Source: Vicia villosa (lineage: Eukaryota > Streptophyta > Magnoliopsida > Fabales > Fabaceae). From it: a DNA stretch of 64,000 bases. How positions within the stretch are numbered: the first letter of the stretch is position 1; each line of letters starts with the position of its first letter. Shown piece by piece: positions 51,800 to 63,055 of this stretch. The stretch spans positions 80,016,364 to 80,080,363 of the forward strand of contig NC_081184.1 of assembly GCF_029867415.1 (NCBI RefSeq), in the 5' to 3' direction. The notes beneath the pieces were generated by a model. It was not told the origin of the DNA and searched no databases. It saw only the letters and a list, made by a program, of their open reading frames with translations. Position numbers and translations under genes: made by a program.

Positions 51800-53537
51800 A
51801 TTCAAATTATTGTTTATATATTATGTTCTATTATTCCTATTTATTTATTTATTTACTTATAATTACATATTTCTTTTATTTTATCTATTTTCTTAATTTC
51901 TTTTATTTAAATTATATTTATTACTTATATATTTTCAAAAATTCAAATATATTTTGTTTTATTCCAAAAAATTCATATAAAATACCTGTGTTTCTGATTT
52001 TATTTTCTCTTTTCAATTTAATTAATTAGGTCGCGAGACCAATAATTAATTAAATTGTTATTTGTTATTTTATTCAATTCGTACCCTAATCAGGGTTTAC
52101 AGCGATCATTCCATACGCTGAAAATATTGCTCTTTCTGTGTCCTTTTTTAGGGTCGACTTTTCCAATACCGCCCGACTACGCGCCTGATCAAGATCCGAA
52201 GCTATGTTTTCCATTTAATAATTATTATTTTAAAGTTTATTTTGTTTCCTGTTAATTAGGGTTTGCCTTTAAATAAATATTGCCTACATTCACTTTTCTG
52301 CTTTTGCTTTGTTTTATTTCAGGGTTAACCCCGAGGCTTCCTCCGACTGCCAACCAAATCAGATCAAATCAAAGCTAAGTGCTATTTTCTATTTTAATTA
52401 TTTGTTTATTTGATTTTATTTTATTTATTAAACTAGGGTTAACCTTAATTGACTCTGAACTGATAATGCACTCACCCTACTTTTGTTTGCTTTTTTCCCA
52501 CCTTTTCAGGGTTTGCCAACTACCAAAGCTTCGAATATCGGTAACCCTAAACCCTGATCTTAATTATTACCTGTTCAGACCTATTTATTTATTATTCTCC
52601 GTTGGTTTCATCTCCCCTTTCCTCCGCTGGTTTCTTTTTCCCCTACCCCGTACTGCTTTAATTATATTTGTTTATTGACTGATGTGGTTAGTAATTTTAG
52701 GGAGTGCAACCCTGAATTAAAGTAGCATCACTTAATTATTATAAGATAATATATTCTGAACTGATCACGTGATTGGTGCACACACACACACACTTTTGGG
52801 GTAACCTCTCTGTTGCCTGTGGCCTTGTTGCCTGTTGCCTTGTGTTTTTGCAGAATAGCCATGTCCCTCGAATACGAGGATACCTCAGCCATGTTGCCTC
52901 GGTTATGCAAAGGTCATAAGACCCTAATGATGCTGCCTTCGATACACCAATATGACCTCGACCCTCGGAAGTTGCCTACAAAAAGGCTGATGTATCCTAT
53001 GGTTGTCTACGAAAGGCTATTCTGGTTCTTCCCTTAGACTACCTGCCTCTCCATGGCATGGGACAGTCTTATGGCGAACGAATTCTCGATGACCTTTCAA
53101 CCTCCAAATGAAAGGCTTCTTGCCCTCTTATGGCATGGATAGACCCTTTCACCCTGAAAGGCTAAAAGGAACCTTTTTCATCTAACCAGGTAATTTCCCC
53201 TAATTGCTTTACCTTGCTCTAAAACCTTTTTCATATTCTTTCTAATAAACCTTCAAAATGGCTACGCTCATTTACGAGTTAAAGTCCATATTCTTTTCTT
53301 CTACATTTCTGAAATCAAAGAGCAAAGCAATTAAGAGCCTATGGAAAACCATGGATTCAAAGGGTGCCTTACACCTTCCCTTTGCATAATTATCCCCCGA
53401 ACTCAGTTTTTCTCAAAAATGTTTTTTTTCTGTTTCTTTTAGCCTTTCTAATTAATTTGGATAAAATAAAAGTCGGTGGCGACTCATGCTTTACCGCACA
53501 TTTCAATTAAAAAAGTCAGTTCACCGTATTACAAAAC

Positions 53538-53555
53538 TGGCGACTCTGTTGGAGA
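53538..53555 (+). promoter_or_regulatory. Ogre-3 primer binding site
   Basis: TGGCGACTCTGTTGGAGA starts four bases after the LTR end. It shares TGGCGACTC with Ogre-1 and Ogre-2 and differs further inside. Confidence 0.78.
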
Positions 53556-54268
53556 CAATTTTCTTATAAACGAGGGGTTACCTTAAAAGTTTAGGATTAA
53601 CTTTAAAAATGTTTTCTATTGTTTGTTTTGCTTGTTTTATTTTTCAGGGTTGTTTTGGGAAATAAATGAAGGACGAATCCTATTCCCGGATTCAAGAACA
53701 CTTAAGATTATGAGCGGAATAGTCATGGAGACCCCCCTTGTGCATGCTTGGGGTTGGTCAAAATGAAGAATATTGATCGCCAATATTGTGTACCTCTTTT
53801 GCATGAGAGAGGTTTATGCATGTATCTTTGGGTGCGTCGGAGCTCAGGGACCTTTAGTCACCTTTAACCCACCTTAACTTTTAGGAACGTAGTGGGAGGG
53901 CTATTCTTGGTGCATGCCAAGTTATGGTCACGACCCGATACTACAACTTAGATAGGTTTCTTCCTAAAGTATCATTGGTGGTATGCATGTACCATGTTCG
54001 AGGGTGCTTTAGATGGGGTCGACAATTCTGAGTCACTTGGTAAAACCCGTTGCTGAAATCTCTTTATCCATAGAAGTACATATGGGAAGGGTATACCCCG
54101 GTCGAACTCCATGCAAGCCAAGCCTAAGGAAATTGTGTGATTTGCGTGAACTTATCTGTGTTTGTGATTTATGCATCCATGCATCATTCATACATATCAT
54201 GACTAACTCATTCCAAGGAGTTAAAGGATTGTTAACCATAATTTGTTTTGTAGGTCAGGGAAAGCAAA
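53556..54268 (+). other. Ogre-3 5' leader
   Basis: About 710 bp without convincing coding content, between the PBS and ORF1. Its length matches the leaders of the other two Ogres. Confidence 0.65.
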
Positions 54269-55717
54269 GTGCATAAACCTTTCTGCCTCAGTTTCAGAGG
54301 GATACCCACTTCTCTGAAGATTCTTTGTGATAATGTTTCTGGCGCTTTTGTGCTTTCCGAATCTCTTAACAGATTAATCAGCCTGGTAAGGACCAAAGTG
54401 GACGAAACGCTCCTCAACACAATGATCCGGTTTTATGATCCTCCCTTCCATTGCTTTACTTATAGGGACTTTCAGTTGGTTCCCACATTAGAGGAATTTT
54501 CCTCCATCCTAGGATTACCTGTGCTTGATCAGATGCCCTACACTGGCGAAGAAGAGGTACCTAAGTTGGAAGATGTCGCTACTGCATTGCATTTGCCTCG
54601 ATCAGAGATCAAAAGGGCTTGGGTGAATAAAGGAGAATATACTGGTGTACCGATTGACTTCTTGTATACTCAAGCTGACATTTTAATCAACGGTGCAAGT
54701 ATGGATGACCTCGAAAAAGTCCTCGCTTGCCTAATCTACGGGCAAGTATTGTTCCCTCGTTATGACAAAATTGTGGTTGTGATTGCTCTCAATATCTTCA
54801 TTGGTAACAACCCGGTTCCGACTTTATTGGGTGACTTGTTGCATTCTATCCATCACCGATCATCTAAAGGCAAGGGTTGTGTTCTTGGATGCGCACCATT
54901 ATTGCATAAGTGGTTTATTTCGCACTTATCCCGTTCTACGATAAAGAATGAAGAAGGTTTGACTTGGGTTCAAAGAATCATAAGGCTTTCATACGACGAC
55001 ATCGTTTGGAACCAAAAAGATTTTGAAGGAACTCATTTGTTCGATAGCTGTGGAGATTTCCCAAATGTACCTCTTCTTGGTACCCGAGGAGGGATAACTT
55101 ATAATCCCATATTAGCTCGACATCAGTTTGGTTTCTCTTTGAAAGACAAACCTCGCTCCATATATCTTAGCTCGGAAAATTTTGATTATGATTCAGATAC
55201 AACCGGAAAGAAGAAGCTGTTTATTAGAGCTTGGTCCAAAGTGAAGAAAGTATGCACAAGAGAATTGGGACTAAGGAACTACGTCCCTTCAGATCTTTAT
55301 TTTAGGTGGATTTATGATCGAGCTGTTGAGCATGGTATGCCATATCCATCTGATATCCCTGTTGTGCCAAGGGTTACCCCTCCAATCATTCCTGTGGTTT
55401 TGGAGCCTTATATCCCCGCTCCAAATGAAGACCTTGTTGCTACCGTTGCTTCTCTAAGAAGGGAAAAGGCGGATCTTGAAAGGCGCTTACATAAGGTTGA
55501 AGTTGAGAAAGCGGTATTGGTGGCTGATGCTAAAGAGCGAGATGGTATGCTTGACTATTTCTCCCGCAAATGGAAGATTGAGGATTTCGCCTCTCCAGAT
55601 CAGATACAATCATGGGAGCGAGAGATTGATAGGCTCGTCCAAGAAAGAAACGAGATGATCAAAGCTCACAAAGAGGAAATCAGAAGTTTAAAGAGAAAGC
55701 GTCGACTCGAAGACTGA
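54269..55717 (+). CDS. Ogre-3 ORF1 protein, PMD-like with coiled coil
   Basis: An intact 482-residue frame equivalent to Ogre-1 ORF1. The core shows FHCFTYRDFQLVPTLEEFSSILGLPV (about 58-83), CLIYGQVLFPRYDKI, PTLLGDLLHSIHHR, VLGCAPLLHKW and NVPLLGTRGGITYNP. A coiled coil occupies about 385-480 (LRREKADLERRLHKVEVEKA), and the basic end SLKRKRRLED resembles the end of Ogre-2 ORF1. The first 30 residues or so are unlike the other copies, so the true start may differ. It is the only long Ogre-3 frame without a stop. It may be intact by chance or because the element decayed only recently. The function is unknown. Confidence 0.88.
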   Translation: MHKPFCLSFRGIPTSLKILCDNVSGAFVLSESLNRLISLVRTKVDETLLNTMIRFYDPPFHCFTYRDFQLVPTLEEFSSILGLPVLDQMPYTGEEEVPKLEDVATALHLPRSEIKRAWVNKGEYTGVPIDFLYTQADILINGASMDDLEKVLACLIYGQVLFPRYDKIVVVIALNIFIGNNPVPTLLGDLLHSIHHRSSKGKGCVLGCAPLLHKWFISHLSRSTIKNEEGLTWVQRIIRLSYDDIVWNQKDFEGTHLFDSCGDFPNVPLLGTRGGITYNPILARHQFGFSLKDKPRSIYLSSENFDYDSDTTGKKKLFIRAWSKVKKVCTRELGLRNYVPSDLYFRWIYDRAVEHGMPYPSDIPVVPRVTPPIIPVVLEPYIPAPNEDLVATVASLRREKADLERRLHKVEVEKAVLVADAKERDGMLDYFSRKWKIEDFASPDQIQSWEREIDRLVQERNEMIKAHKEEIRSLKRKRRLED

Positions 55718-55966
55718 TTTCTATTTTTATTATAGTTTATTATTTTTTTTAGCACTTTCAGATGTAACTATTAACTCTATAACATTATATTTTATATTTT
55801 TATAAGAGAATTAATATTTTTGCTTTTTTCTTTCAAAATGTGTTAAAAGTCCTTTAAAACCTTGGAAACATTGCATACGCATAATCATATCATTCATAAA
55901 CATCGCATCACAGGTTTCATAAAAGCAAATGCCTCATCTTTCCGCTGTTTATTTCAATGAGAAAAA

Positions 55967-58900
55967 ATGGATCTCGAATAATCTGTGAAGAATCTCCAAG
56001 TTCAAAATGCTGAATTTCAAGCTTTGATCCTGAACTTGTTCAAGGGGCAAGACGAGCTGAAAGCCCTTCTGACTAAGAAGGAGAAAAAGACCAAGAAACC
56101 TAAAGGAGTGATCAACTTGGGAAGAAGATTCAAGGGTCGTCCCAAGAAGGCCGAAGAAACTGGGATTCCTAAAGACGAGGAAGAGGAAGAAGATGATTTA
56201 AGTGTCAAGAACAACCAAGGAAGCCATGTAGGTTCTGATAGTCAAGAAGAGGAAGAATAAGAGTATCCTCAAGACGAGGATTATCCTGATGAGAAGTATA
56301 GGCTACTAGAAGAGCGTCTGAGAAGCGTGGAAATTCAAAAGGTATATGGGCTGGATTTTAAAGAGCTAGGACTCGATCCTGGGGTCGTTATTCCTCCAAA
56401 ATTCAAAACTCCCGCCTTTGCTAAGTATGATGGGGTCTCTTGTCCCAAGATGCACTTGAGGTCTTATGTAAGGAAGATTCAGCCTCACACTGCTGATAAG
56501 AGGCTCTGGATCCATTTCTTTCAGGAAAGTTTATCTGGAACTCAACTCGAATGGTACTATCAACTGGAGGGTGCTAGCATCCGTACTTGGGAAGATTTGG
56601 TTGTTGCTTTCTACAGGCAATACCAATATAATTCCGATCTCGCACCAATTCGCATGCAACTACAAACCATGTCTATGGGACCTAAGGAAAGTTTCAAGGA
56701 GTATGTGCAAAAGTGGAGAGATTTAGATGGAAGAGTCCAACCTTCCTTGACTGATAGGGAGTTGGTGGACATGTTCATGGGCACGCTAACTGGGCCGTTC
56801 TATAGTCACTTGCTGGGTAGTTCCTCGTCTGGGTTTACTGATCTTATCTTGACTGGAGAACGTGTTGAGAATGGTATTCGAAGTGGAAAGATTCAAGTGG
56901 GTGCATCTTATAGTACTGCAAAGAAGCCATATCATGGAAGAAACGAGTCTAATGTTGTTCATAGTCAGAGGGGCCGTGGTAAGAATGATCAGAACCAATC
57001 TGTCGGAGCTGTCCTCATCTCTACACCAACACCTCAACAAGCTCCTAGACAAGAGTATCAACGCAAGACTGATAGGCCAAGAAGACAATTCACCCTGATC
57101 AATATACCTTTGTCTCAAGCACTACAACATCTACTGAAGGCTAAACAGGTCACCCTGAAGGATCCTCCAAAGTTTGTCAACACTGCTAGTCCAACTTATG
57201 ATCCCAAGGCTACATGTGCTTACCATTCCAATGCTACTGGACACCATGCAGACAATTGTTGGGAATTGAGAAACAAAGTCCAAGACATGATAGAAGCTAG
57301 CGAAATCGAGTTTGACGCCCCAGAGACTCCTAATGTCATCACTGCTCCTATGCCAAAGCATGACAAAACTGTTAATGCTATCATGGACACAATCCATATC
57401 TATGACGTGAGAGATCTGTCAACACCTCTCCCTGACATCAAGAGAAAGCTGCTGCGAGCTGGTCTATTTCCAGGTTGCGACCCGGGTTGTTACTACTATG
57501 CATCCCTACCTAATGGTTGCGAGAATCTGAAAAGAGGTATCCAAGGCTGGATGGATCGTGGCACTATCAGATTTGAGAAGACCCCCTCTATTGAAGATTT
57601 GTGTGAAGGTTTCCCTCGTGGCCTGAAAATCGAGGATGTCTCCGTCATTTCCAAAGTCCCACTGAAAATCCCTACCAAGGCCCCTTTCAAGATTTCTACT
57701 GAACCCCGTGCGGCTCCAATCATTATTCCTAAACCTGGTTCGATGCCATATTCCTCTGATAAGGCTATCCCTTGGAATTATGGTGCCGAAGTCTATGTTC
57801 AAGGAGTAAAGCAAGAACTTGAATCTGATAAAGTTTCTGAAGATGCCAATCCCGATGTGGATAATATTGCTGGAACTAGTAAAGTGATAAGAAGTGGAAG
57901 GGTGTTTTCTCCAAAGATCTCTCCAAACACTGCTTCACCTGCTGTTACCATCACTCCGGGTGTTGATGCTCATGGTAAAGGACCTCTACATGAACCTGAG
58001 ACTGTCATTGAAAACTCGCCATCTAAAGAAACGAATGAGTTCTTGAAGATCATCCGCAAGACTGATTATGACATTGTTGAACAAATGGGGCATACTCCTT
58101 CTAAGATCTCTATGCTGTCACTCCTGAGTTGTTCCAAGACTCACGCCAAAGCTATGATGAAGTTTCTAGAGGCCGCACATGTGCCACATGAGATTTTTGT
58201 CACACAACTCGAGAATTGTATTGCAAACTTGACGATAGAGAATTACCTTGGGTTTTCTGATGCTGATCTGAGTCCTAGCAGAAAGAATCATAACAAGGTG
58301 TTGCATATATCGATTGAATATGGGGGCACCACTCTGGCCCATGTGCTGGTGGACAATGGTTCGTCTTTGAATGTACTACCCAAGATGGTGTTGGACAAAC
58401 TCAAGGTTGACGGAATTGAGCTGAAATCCAATGATGTGATAGTAAAAGATTTCGATGGCACAATGAGTACTGTGTATGGCAAAGTTGAGCTCCCGATCAG
58501 AGTAGGTTCCTAGACTTTCAATACTGTGTTCTATGTGATGGATATTCGTCCCTCCTATTCCTATCTACTTGGACATCCTTGGATACATGGGGCAAATGCT
58601 GTGACTTCAACTCTCCATCAGAAACTGAAATATCCAGCGAAAGGCAAGATTGTTACTGTGTATGGTGAGGAAGAGTATGTGGTGAGCTTCATAGATGAGA
58701 CCAAGTATGTCGAATTCATTGGAGAAGATTTTGAATCTCTCCGTCAAGCATTCGAATTGGTCCCTCAAGTGGTCCCTGAGACTAAGCATGTCTACATTCC
58801 TCCTAAAGTTACTAGGGTTCCTCCTACAATGGCTTCTCTAAAAGACGCTAGGGCTGTGGTAGAAGAAGGTGGTTGTACTATCTGGGGGCAATTACCTGAT

Positions 58901-59134
58901 ATTCCTTACAAGTCCAACAAATGGGGTATAGGCTGCACCGCTAAGGATCAGAAAAAAGGACAACATCCTCGGACAGAAGGTTTGAAGCATTATTTCATCA
59001 GCAAGGGAGTCTATGCCATTGGAGAAGATGAAAGTAATTACAACTTGGACAAGTGGATCTTCCCTACATCAGACAAAGGGCTGGACAACTAGAAGACTGA
59101 AGACATTGTCTTTATCTCCTATAGTCAGGAGTAA
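55967..59134 (+). pseudogene. gag-pro: Ogre-3 gag-protease, interrupted by stop codons
   Basis: One frame runs from ATG 55967 to the TAA at 59132-59134, inside the predicted splice donor, with four in-frame stops: TAA 55979, TAA 56258, TAG 58511 and TAG 59090. The gag core is recognisable (FKTPAFAKYDGVSCPKMHL, HFFQESLSGTQLEWYY, FKEYVQKWRDLDGRV), as are a zinc-knuckle-like CAYHSNATGHHADNC near 57210 and a protease block LVDNGSSLNVLPK near 58350, where Ogre-1 has DTG. Conserved domains follow each stop in the same frame, so the stops are point mutations and not frameshifts. The N-terminus is shorter than in Ogre-1 and Lys-rich. Confidence 0.92.
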
Positions 59135-59388
59135 TTGTCGTTCTTAGCTTTTTTCTTGCTTTCCTTTATATTTTCAATTTTAAATTCTGTACTTCAATAA
59201 ACAATAAACTCTAAAGCCGTGTGTCCCGCCCGAGGCACAATGGTCCATTGTTAGGGCTTGTCATTTCATAAGCATATTTTCATTCAATAAAACATTGGAC
59301 GTTTCGTATTCAAATTGTGTGTTCGCTTTTATTTTTCTTTACTTTTATAACTATGTGTTCTTACACACACCCACATAATGTACTGCAG
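59131..59388 (+). other. Predicted intron of Ogre-3
   Basis: Donor CAGGA|GTAATT at 59131, acceptor TACTGCAG|A with AG at 59387-59388; 258 bases. Removal joins GA to A and keeps gag-pro and pol in register, the same phase as Ogre-1 and Ogre-2. The T-rich stretch at 59140-59180 and ACACACACCCAC before the acceptor fit a plant intron. Confidence 0.75.
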
Positions 59389-62300
59389 ATCCATATCCAC
59401 TCTGGATCCTATTGATAACGACTCTTCTATTGCTAAATATGACTTTGAAAATCCGATCTACCAAGCTGAGGATGAAGGTGAGGAAGATTGTGAAGTGCCT
59501 AGAGAACTTGCCAGATTACTAGAGCAAGAAGAGAAGACTATACAGCCGCACAAAGAGCCAATCGAGGTTGTGAACATAGGTACTGATGAAGAAAAGAAAA
59601 AATCAAGATAGGGGCCGAATTAGAAGATGTTGTCAAGCAGAGGTTAATTCAGATGTTACGAGACAATGTTGAGATATTTGCTTGGTCTTACGAAGATATG
59701 CCTGGGCTCGATACTGATATTGTGGTTCATCGTCTACCTATCAAAGAAAACAGTCCTCCGGTTAAACAAAAGTTACGAAGAAGTAGATCTGACATGGCTC
59801 AAAAGATCAAAGAAGAGGTTGAAAAGCAGTTTCAATGCCGGTTTCCTGAAAGTGGTGAGCTATTCGCCATGGATCGCCAATATAGTACCCGTGCCTAAGA
59901 AGGACGGAAAGGTCAGAGTGTGTGTAGACTATAGAGATTTGAATCGAGCAAGTCTTAGAGATTATTTTCCCGTACCACATATTGACATTCTGGTTGATAG
60001 TACTGCGCAATGCAAAGTGTTTTATTTCATGGATGGTTTCTCAGGGTACAATCAGATTAAGATGGCACCCGAAGACATGGAAAAGACAACTTTCACTACG
60101 CCTTGGGGAACCTTCTGTTACAAGGTCATGCCATTTGGGTTGAAGAACGCTGGGGCAACGTACCAACGTGCAATGGTAGCTCTTTTCCATTATATGATCC
60201 ACAAAGAAATAGAGGTCTATGTTGATGATATGATTGCGAAGTCCAACACTGAAGAAGAACATCTAAACCATCTGCAGAAATTGATTGATAGGTTGAAGAA
60301 GTACAAGTTGAGACTAAATCCGAACAAATGCACCTTTGGCGTAAGGTCTGGTAAGCTGCTGGGTTTCGTTGTTAGTAGTAAAGGTATCGAAGTCGATCCT
60401 GCAAAGGTAAAAGCTATACAAGAGATGCCTGCTCCACGAAACGAGAAAGAAGTTAGAGGATTCTTGGGACGTCTGAACTATATTGCTAGATTTATCTCCC
60501 ATCTGACCGCTACTTGTGAGCCAATCTTCAAGTTGCTGAGGAAAGATCAAGTAGTGAAATGGAACGACCAATGTCAAGAAGCCTTTGACAAAATCAAGAA
60601 GTACCTGCAAGAACCTCCGATCATGATACCACCTGTTGAAGGAAGACCTCTAATTATGTACTTAACAGTGCTAGAGAACTCGATATGGTGCGTACTAGGG
60701 CAACATGACGAGTCTGGTCGAAAAGAGCATGCAATATACTACCTTAACAAAAAGTTTACCGACTGTGAAACAAGATACTCACTGCTCGAGAAAACTTGTT
60801 GTGCTTTGGCATGGGCTGCTCGCCGACTAAGACAGTATATGTTGAACCATACCACTTTGTTGATCTCTAGAATGGATCCTATCAATTATGTGTTCGAAAA
60901 GCCTGCTCTTTCTGGACGAATAGCAAGATGGAAAATGATATTAACAGAGTATGACATCCAATACACAACACAGAAAGCAATCAAAGGAAGTGTAGTGGCA
61001 GATCAGTTGGCTCAACTAGCTGTGGACGGCTATCAATCCATGAGTTTTGAATTCCCAGATGAAGATGTTATGCTTGTTATTGATTATGAACAACCTGGCC
61101 CTGATGAAGGACCCGAACCAGGATCCCGATGGACTATGGTTTTTGATGGAGCTTCGAATGCACTTGGTAATGGTATTGGCGCTGTAATCATTTCTCCAGA
61201 AGGTGGACACACTCCATTCACCGCAAGGTTATGTTTCGATTGCACCAACAATATGGCTGAATATGAAGCGTGTATCTTGGGCCTCAGAGCTGCTATTGAC
61301 TTAAGAATCAAGTTCTTGGAAGTAAATGGGGATTAAGCCCTAGTAATCATTCAGATCAAAGGATAATGGGACACAAAGCATCCTAATCTCATGCCTTATA
61401 ATGATTTGGGGCTATCTTTAATCCCACACTTCGAAGAGATTAATTTCGAACATATTCCCCGAGAAGAGAATCAACTGGCAGACGCATTAGCTACTATGTC
61501 ATCCATGTTCAAGGTCAGATGGGACACTGAGGCTCCTATAGTTATTATTGAAAGATATGACGAACCTGCACATTGCTACGAGATAGTCACTAATGAGGTC
61601 GAAGAAAAACCATGGTTTTATGAAGTAAAGAGATATCTCGAGAATCAAGAGTACCATGAAGGGGCATCCATCAGAAATTCCTAAGGAGGTTCGCATCCAA
61701 GTTCATTCTGCGCAATGGAACCTTATACAAACGTAATCATGATTCAACTTTGCTTCGTTGTGTGAACAAGAAGGAAGCAGAGGAGATCATGGAAGACATG
61801 CATGATGGTACTTTTGGAACTCATTCTAGTGGACATACTATGGCTAAAAAGATTCTGAGAGCAGGTTACTACTGGTCCACTATGGAAAATGACTGCCACC
61901 AACATTCCAGAACATGTCATAAATGCTAGATATATGCCGACAAAGTACACGTACCACCTGTTCCTCTAAATGTTCTGACTGCTCCTTGTCCTTTTGCAAT
62001 GTGGGGCATTGATATGATCGGAGAAATCAAACCGAACGCTTCCAATGGACACCGCTTCATCCTTGTGGCTATTGATTACTTCACCAAATGGGTAGAAGCT
62101 GCTTCGTTTGCCTCTGTCACCAAGAACGTGGTGGCTCGATTCATTAAGCATAATCTCATTTGTCGGTATGGCATCCCCGAGAGGATTATCACTGATAATG
62201 GTACCAATTTGAATAACAAGATGATTAACGAGCTCTGTACGTAATTCAATATCAAGCACCACAATTCTTCTCCATATAGACCGAAGAAGAATGGCGCTGT

Positions 62301-62853
62301 GGAAGCCGCCAACAAGAATATAAAGAAGATTGTACAGAAGATGACTGTGACTTATAAGGATTGGCATGAGATGTTACCGTTTGCTCTTCATGGTTACCGT
62401 ACTTCAGAACGTTCATCAATTAGGGCAACCCCGTTCTCACTAGTCTATGGTATGGAAGCGGTGTTACCAATCGAAGTTCAGATTCCATCCTTGAGGATCA
62501 TGGAGGAGGCAGAGTTAGATGAAGACGAATGGATTCAGACTCGACTAGACCAGATAAATATGATTGAAGAAAAGAGGCTTGCGGCTGTTTGTCATGGACA
62601 ATTGTATCAGAAGCGTATGATCAAGGCATTCAACAAAAGAGTCAAACAACAAGTTTATCAGACTGGGGACTTGGTCATAAAGAGGATTATTCTACCACAA
62701 GGTGATGCTAGGGGCAAGTGGACTCCCACCTATGAGGGACCATTTTTAATCAAGAAAATTTTCTCTAGAGGAGCAATGATACTCACTACTATGGACGGAG
62801 AAGACTTTCCACAGCCTGTGAATGCAGACATAGTCAAAAAATACTACGCATAA
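59378..62853 (+). pseudogene. pol: Ogre-3 pol: RT, two RNase H domains, integrase, broken
   Basis: Collinear with Ogre-1 pol: DMPGLDTDIVVHRLPIK, FMDGFSGYNQIKMAPEDME, RT active site EVYVDDMIAKS near 60221, Ty3-type RNase H, archaeal-type RNase H (FDGASNALGNG, NNMAEYEA), integrase (GIDMIGEIKPNASNGHRF, ITDNGTNLNNK, EAANKNIKKIVQKM) and a clean end at 62853. Breaks include frameshifts near 59600, 59835 and 61678, TAA at 61334-61336 in the second RNase H, a TAA near 61364, TAG near 61927 in the integrase zinc region and TAA near 62242. It cannot make a functional polyprotein. Confidence 0.92.
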
Positions 62854-62863
62854 ACGAGACCCG

Positions 62864-63055
62864 CTAGGTCGACGTACCTAGGCAAAAGTAAGGGCATCCC
62901 GGCAAACCAAAAGGGTTTGGGCAAAAATTAGGGATATATATATAAAACAAAATGTACACCCGTCAAGTTTAAAACCCGAAAGGGCGACTTGGGCAAAAAA
63001 GGGTATCCTGTTAGGCTGAAAACCTGGAAGGGAGGCCTAGGCAAAAGTTAAGGAT
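62864..63055 (+). repeat. Hairpin array downstream of Ogre-3 integrase (4 units)
   Basis: Four potential hairpins begin 11 bases after the pol stop, each followed by GGCAAAA(A/G)(T/G)TA(A/G)GG or a close variant. They are 62864-62881 (CTAGGT/ACCTAG), 62903-62919 (CAAACC/GGTTTG), 62964-62991 (CAAGTT, AAAA, CCC-GAAA-GGG, then the pairing arm GACTTG) and 63012-63039 (TAGGCT, AAAA, CCT-GGAA-GGG, then the pairing arm GGCCTA). Units 3 and 4 share the layout of the Ogre-1 array: outer stem, AAAA bulge, inner stem with a GNRA-type loop. The outer stems differ from those of Ogre-1. Confidence 0.75.

Larger units (their letters stand above)
49040..53533 (+). repeat. Ogre-3 5' LTR
   Basis: Starts TGTCATACCCC, ends GTATTACA; 4494 bp including the LINE. 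A TATATATATACTCAG sequence at 50206-50221 may be the TATA box, about 1.17 kb from the start. Other contents are the (AT)n tract near 51727-51797 within an A/T-rich region (51520-52080), several AACCCTAA-type motifs at 52530-52560, and a (CA)n run near 52780-52792. Confidence 0.9.

Noticed and set aside
51514..52029. 171-residue Tyr/Ile/Phe-rich frame
   Set aside because: A product of the (AT)n microsatellite and A/T-rich LTR sequence.
52534..52555. AACCCTAAACCCT resembling plant telomere repeat
   Set aside because: Less than two full units; better read as a telo-box-like motif in an LTR than as an interstitial telomere.
52813..53037. 74-residue frame at the end of the Ogre-3 LTR
   Set aside because: Lies in U5 before the PBS; similar short frames occur by chance at this length.
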